A DNA stretch of 10,079 nucleotides from Bacteroidota bacterium (GTDB taxonomy: Bacteria > Bacteroidota > Bacteroidia > NS11-12g > UBA9320): contig DNBZ01000004.1 in the NCBI GenBank assembly GCA_003484585.1, positions 1-10,079 on the forward strand, given 5' to 3'. The notes beneath the pieces are model-generated. The model was not told the origin of the DNA, did not search any database, and saw only the letters and a list, made by a program, of their open reading frames with translations. A program made the position numbers and the translations under genes. Positions 1 through 6,305 of the stretch are shown one piece after another. The first letter of the stretch is position 1. Each line of letters starts with the position of its first letter.

Positions 1-2051
1 TTATTTTCATTAGAACCTGCCTTAGTTGCTGCAGTCATCATCTGTTGCATAGTTATAGCTTCTGCCATAATTACTATTTGGTTATCTTTTGCTAGATCTA
101 GGTCTATAGTATCTTCATCGGCATTCTGTACTCTTTTCTCTGCCCCCGCCTGTGACGCTGCTTTATACCTGACAGCATTTACGTCTGTGCCCCCACCGAT
201 CTTCTTGGTTGATATTTTTTTATTCTGAATTTTTGTTTTTAGTAGAGCCGCTCTCGCCCTGGCTTGTTCTATCAATAACGCTGTTCTTTGCACTCCCGTT
301 TGTGCTCTCATTTCGCTACTTACTTGACTAATTAATCCCGCTTGTGCTTTTAATGAAATTTCAAAGCGTTGAGAGCTATCTGAAGCCATTTCGTATGAAT
401 CTATCATTTGATTTATTACATTGGGAAACTCTTTTAGCACTTCTTTAGTTTTTTCCATCTGCTCTTCTAATACAGTAGGTTTAGACGAGAACATTTTTTT
501 AAAGAGCTCGATAGCCATAGAAGCAAAGAATATAATCTGCCCTATAACGGGGATTGCATTTATTATAGCAAGCCCGAAAGCTTTTACGCTAAAGGCGGCC
601 ATGCTAGTAGCAAAACTGAAACCTTTAGTTACTTTAGTAGCCATACTTTTGCCTACTGTGTCGGCCTTGAGAATCGCCATTTCGATTGAGATCTGCGCGC
701 TCAATGATTTATATGTAGCTACTAGTCCTTTAGTAGATGCTGTATTTAATACATCTGCTCTTCCGGCCTGTAGGGTTGCTTGGGTTTCTAGCTTCTGAGC
801 ATTAGTTAGGGATTTTAAAGCTTTCTCTGATCCCTTTAATCTTTCTTGTTTGTCCTTTACCACTTTAGAGTCTTCACCATGTTTCTTGATAGAAGCATCC
901 ATAGTATTATTATGGGCAAGCACAGATCTCTTTAAACTAGTTTGTGCATCCGTCATATCTTTTGCAGTTGCAGTTCCATCCGCCATTTTCTTCTGTAGCT
1001 TAGTGAAAATCTCTGGAGCATTTTTGAATGCCTTTGTACTTGCAATCTGAGATTTCGCATTTTTATGCATTTGATCGGCCATATCTGCCGCTGCTGCGCC
1101 ACCTTGACTCAGGGCAGGTACCATCATCTTAACTACACCAGTGGCAAAGATACCCATCACACCTATTAGCATTCCCATGCTTCCTGCTATGGCGCCTACT
1201 GCAGGCCCTAGTATAGTATCAAAAGCACCTATAGTGCCTTTTATCAGGCTATCGAATTGTGCTGCTAGTTTTGAGTAAGGGTTTGCTTCGATTACGCCAT
1301 TTAAGGCTCCGAACTTTTTCTGGCCTTGATCAATAATTGCATTTGTAAACGCCATTCTCTTTTCAAAAACAGTTAATTCATCTGCACTTTTACCTATTGT
1401 ACCTGCAAAGTCTTGAGCAGTCTTATCTAGGCGAACCATGATACCTAATTCATCAAGTATTTCTGGCTCTAATTTTGCTGCACCACGAACAAGACGATCC
1501 ATTGCATCCGTCATATCTCTACCTAGAGCTAGAGATGCTCCTTTTGCTACTTTGGTTAAGCCCTCTAACTGATCTGAGCTAAATCCTGCAGACGTACCAA
1601 TAGCTACCGCTTTCATTGCATCTGCAGTAGAAATGGCATTATCAGTTATTTCTTTAAGATTTTTAGATACTAAAGGTAGGTTGGCGCCTGCTGCTCTACC
1701 TGTAAAGATAATGCCTTGTTCCAATTGCTTGAAACCTGCATTTCTTTGTAGAACACCAAAGGCTGCCGATACTGCGAATACGTGAGCAGCAAGAGTTGCG
1801 TATGCGCCTACAAGACCAGAGCTACCACCTCCGATGGCCTGGGCTTGTTTCGCAAAAGACTTAGTAGAGTTGCTAGTTGCTCCAGCTACTCCCTTTTCCG
1901 TTTTGTGGTACTTACTTCTTTTATTATTGAGTTTATCTGTGGAGTTAACCAGTTTATCGGTTGCAGAAGCAGCTTTACCTGCTTCCTTAGCAACAACCTT
2001 CAAAGATCCACTATCATCTACTGATATCTTTAGCTTAATTGTACTTGCCAT
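1..2051 (-). CDS. Tail tape measure protein, N-terminal 683 residues (partial)
   Basis: An uninterrupted frame runs from the ATG at 2051 off the left edge, giving 683 residues without a stop. Tape measure proteins span the tail lumen, fix tail length and help DNA entry. Evidence: Lys/Ala/Ser-rich helical sequence; a block at about residues 160-252 (QLEGLTKVAKGASLALGRDM, RLVRGAAKLEPEILDELGI, VFEKRMAFTNAII, KKFGALNG) that is characteristic of phage tape measure proteins; hydrophobic segments near 79-100, 277-317 (AVGAIAGSMGMLIGVMGIF) and 478-517 (FGLAIINAIPVIGQIIFFAS), expected for membrane insertion during ejection; and long helical, coiled-coil-prone stretches around 390-430 and 525-610. The start overlaps the chaperone stop as TAATG, and only weak purine-rich sequence precedes it, so coupling is likely. 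The C-terminal part lies outside the window. Confidence 0.85.
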   Translation of the reverse strand, partial: MASTIKLKISVDDSGSLKVVAKEAGKAASATDKLVNSTDKLNNKRSKYHKTEKGVAGATSNSTKSFAKQAQAIGGGSSGLVGAYATLAAHVFAVSAAFGVLQRNAGFKQLEQGIIFTGRAAGANLPLVSKNLKEITDNAISTADAMKAVAIGTSAGFSSDQLEGLTKVAKGASLALGRDMTDAMDRLVRGAAKLEPEILDELGIMVRLDKTAQDFAGTIGKSADELTVFEKRMAFTNAIIDQGQKKFGALNGVIEANPYSKLAAQFDSLIKGTIGAFDTILGPAVGAIAGSMGMLIGVMGIFATGVVKMMVPALSQGGAAAADMADQMHKNAKSQIASTKAFKNAPEIFTKLQKKMADGTATAKDMTDAQTSLKRSVLAHNNTMDASIKKHGEDSKVVKDKQERLKGSEKALKSLTNAQKLETQATLQAGRADVLNTASTKGLVATYKSLSAQISIEMAILKADTVGKSMATKVTKGFSFATSMAAFSVKAFGLAIINAIPVIGQIIFFASMAIELFKKMFSSKPTVLEEQMEKTKEVLKEFPNVINQMIDSYEMASDSSQRFEISLKAQAGLISQVSSEMRAQTGVQRTALLIEQARARAALLKTKIQNKKISTKKIGGGTDVNAVRYKAASQAGAEKRVQNADEDTIDLDLAKDNQIVIMAEAITMQQMMTAATKAGSNEN

Positions 2052-2446
2052 TATCGTTTCTTCTTAAGTTTATCCCGCTCTCTCTTCATTGTTTCAGAAG
2101 ATTGCTTGATAACTCTTGAGTCTAACCAGTTTATAATCTCTAAAAAGAGTTCGGTATCCTCTATTTCGTGTGCAGCCATAAGTACTGCTAAATTACTATA
2201 ATCTTTTCCTAAATAACCAATATCTGCTACTATTCTGTCGCCTAACATATTGAAAATGTTGACGGCCTCTCTAGCTATATCGGGAAGATCTGCCCACTCT
2301 ACAGGAATCTTTTTTGGGTCAGGCTCTTGTCCTAGTTGTTCGCATATTTCAAAGTATCTATCTACTGTTATCTTAGAATCTGAAGTATTGAAGAAACTTG
2401 TGAGCCTATCCCATAAGCTACTTATCTCTGACTGTACGAAAGTTGT
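2051..2446 (-). CDS. Tail assembly chaperone T-like extension, reached by frameshift
   Basis: This frame is open from just after a TAG at 2447-2449 to the TAA at 2051-2053. It has no ATG, GTG or TTG until an ATG at 2248 that lacks a Shine-Dalgarno. Yet the 63 codons before that ATG read as well-formed protein: a Trp-containing helix (SLWDRL), RYFEICEQLGQEPDP, KKIPVEWADLPDIAREAV, leading into LGDRIVADIGYLGKDYSNL. That is one continuous domain of the kind I associate with chaperone T parts. The frame lies +1 (equivalently -2) to the G-like frame. A shift at the candidate site would join residues 1-131 of the short form to 128 further residues, about 259 aa. The C-terminus is basic (RERDKLKKKR). 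Annotating only the 65-aa piece from 2248 would miss half of the domain. A sequencing indel that split one gene is the main alternative. Confidence 0.7.
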   Translation of the reverse strand, partial: TTFVQSEISSLWDRLTSFFNTSDSKITVDRYFEICEQLGQEPDPKKIPVEWADLPDIAREAVNIFNMLGDRIVADIGYLGKDYSNLAVLMAAHEIEDTELFLEIINWLDSRVIKQSSETMKRERDKLKKKR

Positions 2447-2831
2447 CTAGATCAAAGACTACCTCGTTGAGCCATTGGTCAAATTCTGTTGATTGACCCA
2501 CTAATATTTCTGCGTTTTCTGATGAGTATTCTAATTCTTCTGATAGATCTTGTCCTTCAGTATCAATTAGTAGTAAAGTTTCTAGATGTTCTAGAGTTAA
2601 GCCTTTCCAGTTTCGGATTGTAGAATGAGTAAACTCTACTACAAACTTTTCTTCGTCTAAAGTTTCTTCCATAGAGCGAGTCTTTCTGTCTAGCTTTTGA
2701 GTAGTGCAGCGCTTACGTAAGCCCTGAAGTTCTTTTTTAGATAAATTAACGATCTCTACTGAGAATCCTTGCATACCAGAATAGTCGATCCATGCTGATT
2801 TGCTATCAATGATTAAGTTTTTAAGTTGCAT
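2418..2831 (-). CDS. Tail assembly chaperone, short form (gpG-like)
   Basis: The 137-aa protein lies between the tube genes and the tape measure gene, the standard place of the lambda G/T-type chaperone that coats the tape measure protein while the tail assembles. Visible features are an N-terminal beta part (residues 1-30), a basic helix (31-52, KKELQGLRKRC), and FVVEFTHSTIRNWKGL (63-78), whose Ile-x-x-Trp-x-Gly core followed by a leucine-rich helix (LEHLETLLLID) is typical of such chaperones. An acidic C-terminus rich in Glu and Asp follows. ATG and a perfect AAGGAGG set the start. Near the end, the frame overlaps a second open frame that encodes the T-like part, so this is the unshifted product of a probable frameshift pair. 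Confidence 0.75.
   Translation of the reverse strand: MQLKNLIIDSKSAWIDYSGMQGFSVEIVNLSKKELQGLRKRCTTQKLDRKTRSMEETLDEEKFVVEFTHSTIRNWKGLTLEHLETLLLIDTEGQDLSEELEYSSENAEILVGQSTEFDQWLNEVVFDLDNFRTVRDK
2438..2441 (-). other. Candidate +1 ribosomal frameshift site TTT-C
   Basis: In the 26-nt overlap between the two chaperone frames, TTT followed by C lets tRNA-Phe re-pair perfectly on TTC after a +1 slip, after which reading continues GTA CAG TCA into the T-like frame. No classical -1 heptamer is present, and a -1 shift after this point reaches TAA almost at once. A -2 slip near GAT-AAG is the weaker alternative. Confidence 0.5.
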
Positions 2832-2839
2832 ATAAAGTG

Positions 2840-2846
2840 CCTCCTT
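2840..2846 (-). promoter_or_regulatory. Consensus ribosome binding site setting the chaperone start
   Basis: AAGGAGG lies 8 nt before the ATG at 2831 and overlaps the stop of the upstream gene. It decides the chaperone start in favour of 2831 over an ATG further upstream at 2897, which lies inside the previous gene and would add 22 residues. Confidence 0.85.
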
Positions 2847-3879
2847 AGGCAGTAATGTAAGTAAGTAATGAAGAAATGTCCGAAGAATTGCTTGCAAGTC
2901 TCCAATCCATATCCAAGGTGTAAATTGCTCCTGGTGATATCCTAGAGGATATGTTCACACCGGAAGCGGCGTTGAATTTTATTCCGTAATCTGTACCAGA
3001 CACTAAACTAAGTGCTCCGGTAGTCCATGCACTATTTTCATAAAATTTAGTATTGTTAGTTCTAGCTGTAAGCTGTTCAGTTGCGTTTAAGGCAGATGTC
3101 ATAGCCCATTTGGCATTGCCAGCTAAAATGCGACCCTCTAAAGTATAGGCGCTAGGATACATTATTTCTCCTTCTACTCCTTTATGTATACTATCATAAG
3201 GTAGCCAAATCATATTATTTTGGAGTTCCATAGAGGTTTGGAGCAGTAAGCGAGTAGCATTCGATGTTGAAGTTACTACGCCAGACTCCGTTGTCCAGCC
3301 GCTGGTTCTTCCTACTAAAACTTTTGTTAAAGGTAGCAATTGTCTAGGGCTAGTTCTAGCTACTATATTGCTTGAACTAAAATTAGCCGCAACGCCGCTA
3401 ATACTCCATGTGCTATCAGTAATAATTGGTGAACCGGTACCTCCCGATTCTTCTATTTTTATTCCCTGTCCTGAAAGCTCTAGAGATAATAGGCTTCCTT
3501 GTTGTATTGAAAAGGAGCAGGAAGTAAATACACAGCTGTTTATAAAAAAAGACTTATCTTGATCAACAAAAAAGAGGTCAAAAGATTGCAAATTGTTAGT
3601 ACTATCTAGAGATACTATTAGGTCGAATACAGAGGCAGAGAAATCATCTTCTTTTAGTAAAGGTATAGCGAAACTGAAGTTTGCTGGATTTGCTTTTATA
3701 AAGTTGCCTTTCTTAACTAAGTGGCCTGAATTTTGTAAAGTTTTTTCGCCATAAGTATTTTCTGTAAAAGTCTGAGAAAAGGTAGCTCCCGAAGACAGCA
3801 AGTCTAGCTCATATATAGCAGTACCTGACGTTGGTCGGATAAATACTTTTGTATTCTCTAAATGATGATATATATCCAC
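2845..3879 (-). CDS. Tail tube-like protein paralogue 4 (most diverged)
   Basis: This 344-aa product starts with GTG; AGGG at 3887-3890, 7 nt upstream, supports that start, and there is no other good start nearby. It is the most diverged member of the array. TKVFIRP (10-16) corresponds to the N-terminal strand of the others, NPANFSFAIPL (64-74) to the FSFQTY block without its Arg-Pro, SVFDLIVS (83-90) to the ILW helix, VFTSCSFSIQQGSLLSLELSG (117-137) to the IDFDIEGIATISW block, and EGEIMYPSAYTLEGRI (236-251) to the second-half block. Being next to the chaperone and tape measure genes, and under its own promoter, it could be a specialised tube ring, for example at the tail tip. A major tube role with the others as accessory proteins is also possible. 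Its TAA overlaps the Shine-Dalgarno of the chaperone gene. Confidence 0.55.
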   Translation of the reverse strand: MDIYHHLENTKVFIRPTSGTAIYELDLLSSGATFSQTFTENTYGEKTLQNSGHLVKKGNFIKANPANFSFAIPLLKEDDFSASVFDLIVSLDSTNNLQSFDLFFVDQDKSFFINSCVFTSCSFSIQQGSLLSLELSGQGIKIEESGGTGSPIITDSTWSISGVAANFSSSNIVARTSPRQLLPLTKVLVGRTSGWTTESGVVTSTSNATRLLLQTSMELQNNMIWLPYDSIHKGVEGEIMYPSAYTLEGRILAGNAKWAMTSALNATEQLTARTNNTKFYENSAWTTGALSLVSGTDYGIKFNAASGVNISSRISPGAIYTLDMDWRLASNSSDISSLLTYITA

Positions 3880-3920
3880 AAGTATTCCCTTTTACCAGGT
3901 CTTTGACCACGTTTGAATTT

Positions 3921-3936
3921 TATACTCTATAGTATA
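3921..3936. repeat. Short inverted repeat overlapping the -10 box and start region
   Basis: TATACT and AGTATA form 6-bp arms around a 4-base centre and cover the -10 hexamer and the expected transcription start. The position would suit a repressor operator, but both arms are AT-rich and resemble -10 boxes, so chance cannot be excluded. Confidence 0.35.
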
Positions 3937-3959
3937 AGGGAAAGCAGTTAAAAAGTCAA
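3931..3959 (-). promoter_or_regulatory. Sigma70-type promoter upstream of tail tube paralogue 4
   Basis: On the minus strand, TTGACT (3954-3959) is separated by exactly 17 bp from TATACT (3931-3936). An A/T-rich stretch immediately upstream of the -35 box resembles an UP element. Transcription should begin near 3924, leaving a leader of about 45 nt that contains a small hairpin (GGTC-AAA-GACC, 3898-3908) before the Shine-Dalgarno of the next gene. It would drive paralogue 4, the chaperone and the tape measure gene. Confidence 0.75.
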
Positions 3960-3969
3960 GAAGTATTTT

Positions 3970-5046
3970 TTAATTGTAGGTTACCTTGAACTGAGAGGTT
4001 TTATTTAGAGTAAGCTCAGTTGTGTCTGTGGTAGGGCTTGCTGAAGTAAAAGAAATCTCAAATACCATAGCTTCTGAAGGGTTTAACGTTACATTCTGTA
4101 TAAAAGGGGAAGGAAGTAATACTGTTACACTGCTACCCGCAGTTGTTCCACCTATATGTAGTCGTATAGGATCGGTCTCTGGGCCATTATCAGGAACTAA
4201 CATCTCTTGCAAAACTACTCCACCTAGATGTGTAGCGCTAGGACCATTGGATGCAGTAGTATCTTGCCCTAGAAAATATGCGGAGACACTACCTGAGGCT
4301 TCTATAGGCCCTCTACTGAAACTTACGGGATATGTTATTTCCCCTAATATAGAAGGGACTACAGGTGTGTGTTGTACTTTGAACTCTACAGATGCAGATA
4401 CGGCAGCAACGTTATAGGTATCTTTCATATTGAAGATACTTAGCTTATTTCTGAGGTATACGTTATTTTGTAGGTGTAGTCTATTCTGCCAGATCCCTTG
4501 TGCAGGAGCTGTAAATCCTTGTACTTTATCTAATTTTAGAGCTAGCCCCGACCAAGCAATAGTAGCTAAGCTATCTATACCTACTGATATACTTGCTGTT
4601 GTTAGCACACAACCCGTTAGTTTAAAACCAAAACCTGTTTTATATACTATGTATAAGTCAAACTTAGTATACTCGTCTTTAAGGCTTGCTTCCACTGCAG
4701 TGGATTGGTTAGCATAAGTATTACCTCCAACGAGGTGTTCCCACAAAACACTTTCTGCCGCTTGCTTCTTATTGGTATTGGTCGTATAAGGCCTAATTGC
4801 AGTAGAAAAAGAAAAACTAGCTGGATCATATTCTGTTTTGAAGTGTTTACTATTGGAAGTAGACAGGGGACTAGAGTATGGGGATGACTGCTGCGGCATG
4901 GTAGATACAGTTACAGGCTCACTTTGCGCATTTTGCTCAAACTGAGGCACACCCTCTACAGGTACTTTCCACCAGGTGTTGTTTTCGGTATACAAGTATA
5001 CCTGCATATCCTGCCCAAAATATAGATGATCTGCATTAGCTGACAT
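3970..5046 (-). CDS. Tail tube-like protein paralogue 3
   Basis: This 358-aa protein is a diverged third member of the array. It keeps LYFGQDMQVYL (8-18), FSFSTAIRPY (78-87), SVLWEHLVGG (99-108), ASISVGIDSLATIAWSG (151-167), LRNKLSIFNM (198-207), YPVSFSRGPIEASGSVSAYF (239-258) and MVFEISFTS (327-335). These match the blocks of paralogues 1 and 2 but with many substitutions. Residues 40-66 form a Pro/Ser/Gln-rich insertion not seen in the others. GGAG at 5055-5058 lies 8 nt before the ATG. Because it comes after a terminator, it is probably made in smaller amounts than paralogues 1 and 2. That would fit a minor tube subunit, for example a ring near the tail tip or neck; this is inference. The membership in the family is visible; the specific role is not. 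Confidence 0.65.
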   Translation of the reverse strand: MSANADHLYFGQDMQVYLYTENNTWWKVPVEGVPQFEQNAQSEPVTVSTMPQQSSPYSSPLSTSNSKHFKTEYDPASFSFSTAIRPYTTNTNKKQAAESVLWEHLVGGNTYANQSTAVEASLKDEYTKFDLYIVYKTGFGFKLTGCVLTTASISVGIDSLATIAWSGLALKLDKVQGFTAPAQGIWQNRLHLQNNVYLRNKLSIFNMKDTYNVAAVSASVEFKVQHTPVVPSILGEITYPVSFSRGPIEASGSVSAYFLGQDTTASNGPSATHLGGVVLQEMLVPDNGPETDPIRLHIGGTTAGSSVTVLLPSPFIQNVTLNPSEAMVFEISFTSASPTTDTTELTLNKTSQFKVTYN

Positions 5047-5058
5047 ATTTTATACTCC

Positions 5059-5083
5059 AAATAAAGGGGCCGAAGCCCCTTTA
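5059..5083 (-). terminator. UUCG-loop terminator between tail tube paralogues 2 and 3
   Basis: On the minus strand AAAGGGGC, loop TTCG, GCCCCTTT forms a perfect 8-bp stem (5063-5082), with one more T-A pair at 5062/5083. The C(UUCG)G closing context is the especially stable tetraloop type. The following T tract is short and broken (TTTATTT), so partial termination is more likely than complete. The next gene's Shine-Dalgarno begins directly after it. Confidence 0.8.
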
Positions 5084-5102
5084 CGTTTTACTTATTAAGA
5101 TA

Positions 5103-6305
5103 CTATGTATCGTAAGAAAGGGTTACTTCTCCTGTAGATGCAATATCATCCGGCAAGCCTTCAAATGCTACATCAACAGAAATTACATCCTCTACTGAGT
5201 GTGTCGGAGGTACTATGTGGGCTGTAGGTAACGATATAACACATCTGTTTCCCGACTCTCCACCTAGGTTTATAACTAGAGCAAACTTATTAACATCTGC
5301 AACGTAGTTTTCGCTAAGATCCTGGAATAGATCCGCACTGCCCCCACTCTGCTCATTTAAGTAACAACTAATGTTGCCGCTAACTGTTCTAGTACCTGTG
5401 ACGTGTGCAATTGGAGTGTTTAAAACGCCTAACTCTTCTGGAGTTAAAAACGATAGATTATTGCTAATGTTTAGACTTCCGCCTGTAGCAACAATATCGT
5501 ATACGCCACTTCCTTTACCTGGGAAAGGAGTTTGAAAGTTTACACCAGTATTACCACTACTGTCATCAACAGCAACTAGTGAGATAGTAGTTAACTTATT
5601 TTGAATAAAGTTGTTGCTATCGTCGCGATTGTCATAGACAGTATTTGCAGTAGCTCTAGTGATTGCAGCAATGTCCTCGCTGCCCGCTGCGTTGTCTTCT
5701 TCTTGCAGTGTAGCGCCCATACCCGACCAAGAAATAGTAGCAATACCTTCAATGTCAAAGTCAATGCTGGCTTCGTTTATAACTGCTTTATCAATAACAT
5801 AGTTAATAGAAGAAGTTCCATCTCCATCACTTACTACAAAGTAAAACACAGCTTCGCCTAGTGTACTCTTATTAGAGTGTGCGAAAGTAACGTCCGAAGT
5901 AGTAGCTCCATTAGACACAATAGTATTAGTACCATCTGTAATAGTTGTGCCATCTGCGGAATAAGTAGTTGCTGTACCTGCAAATAAGCCCCATAAGATA
6001 CTTTCTACAGTGTGAGTTCTACCTGCTGTAGTACCTACGCTACCGTTAGTACCTACTGCATCCGTTCCAGAGTTTACAAAAGGTCTCATGTAAGTCTGGA
6101 AAGAGAACTCAACAGGAGACAAAGAACTGTTAAATACCTTACGGCCCCGTTTAGATGCGCCTGCGGCATTAGTAGCCTCGTTCAAAGTGACTTCCGTAGT
6201 ATTAGTAGACTGGCTAAAGCTGTAGCCGTCTAAAACTGGGATTTCAAAATATTTACCGCCAAACAATACAAACAGTTTGGTCTTTCTACCTAGAAATAGA
6301 CTCAT
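5103..6305 (-). CDS. Tail tube protein paralogue 2
   Basis: This 400-aa protein is the closest relative of paralogue 1. The same blocks appear in the same order: SLFLGRKTKLFV (2-13), EFSFQTYMRPF (66-76), SILWGLFAG (102-110), EASIDFDIEGIATISWSG (178-195), FIQNKL (233-238), PIAHVTGTRTVSGNISCYLN (298-317) and VISVDVAFEGL (374-384). The regions between blocks, mainly residues 77-100, 110-170 and 198-232, are Thr/Ser/Gly/Asn-rich and have little in common with paralogue 1. They are candidates for surface loops or ornaments on the tail. AGGAG at 6313-6317 sits 7 nt from the ATG, and the ATG overlaps the previous stop (TAATG), suggesting coupled, near-equal expression with paralogue 1. A UUCG-loop terminator follows directly. 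It could form mixed rings with paralogue 1 or build a separate section of the tube. Confidence 0.75.
   Translation of the reverse strand: MSLFLGRKTKLFVLFGGKYFEIPVLDGYSFSQSTNTTEVTLNEATNAAGASKRGRKVFNSSLSPVEFSFQTYMRPFVNSGTDAVGTNGSVGTTAGRTHTVESILWGLFAGTATTYSADGTTITDGTNTIVSNGATTSDVTFAHSNKSTLGEAVFYFVVSDGDGTSSINYVIDKAVINEASIDFDIEGIATISWSGMGATLQEEDNAAGSEDIAAITRATANTVYDNRDDSNNFIQNKLTTISLVAVDDSSGNTGVNFQTPFPGKGSGVYDIVATGGSLNISNNLSFLTPEELGVLNTPIAHVTGTRTVSGNISCYLNEQSGGSADLFQDLSENYVADVNKFALVINLGGESGNRCVISLPTAHIVPPTHSVEDVISVDVAFEGLPDDIASTGEVTLSYDT

Noticed and set aside
421..1050. Plus-strand open frames within the tape measure region
   Set aside because: The minus strand is open without a stop over all 2051 bases with clear tape measure features; the plus frames are antisense shadows.
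2051..2248. Independent 65-aa gene starting at the ATG at 2248
   Set aside because: No Shine-Dalgarno precedes that ATG, and the same frame carries plausible domain sequence for 63 codons upstream, so it is better read as the end of the frameshifted chaperone.
2832..2897. Longer chaperone start at an ATG inside the preceding gene
   Set aside because: It would add 22 hydrophobic residues read out of frame from the tube paralogue, and the consensus AAGGAGG sits right before the ATG at 2831.
4022..4417. 131-codon plus-strand open frame
   Set aside because: It is antisense to tube paralogue 3, which has a Shine-Dalgarno and family blocks.
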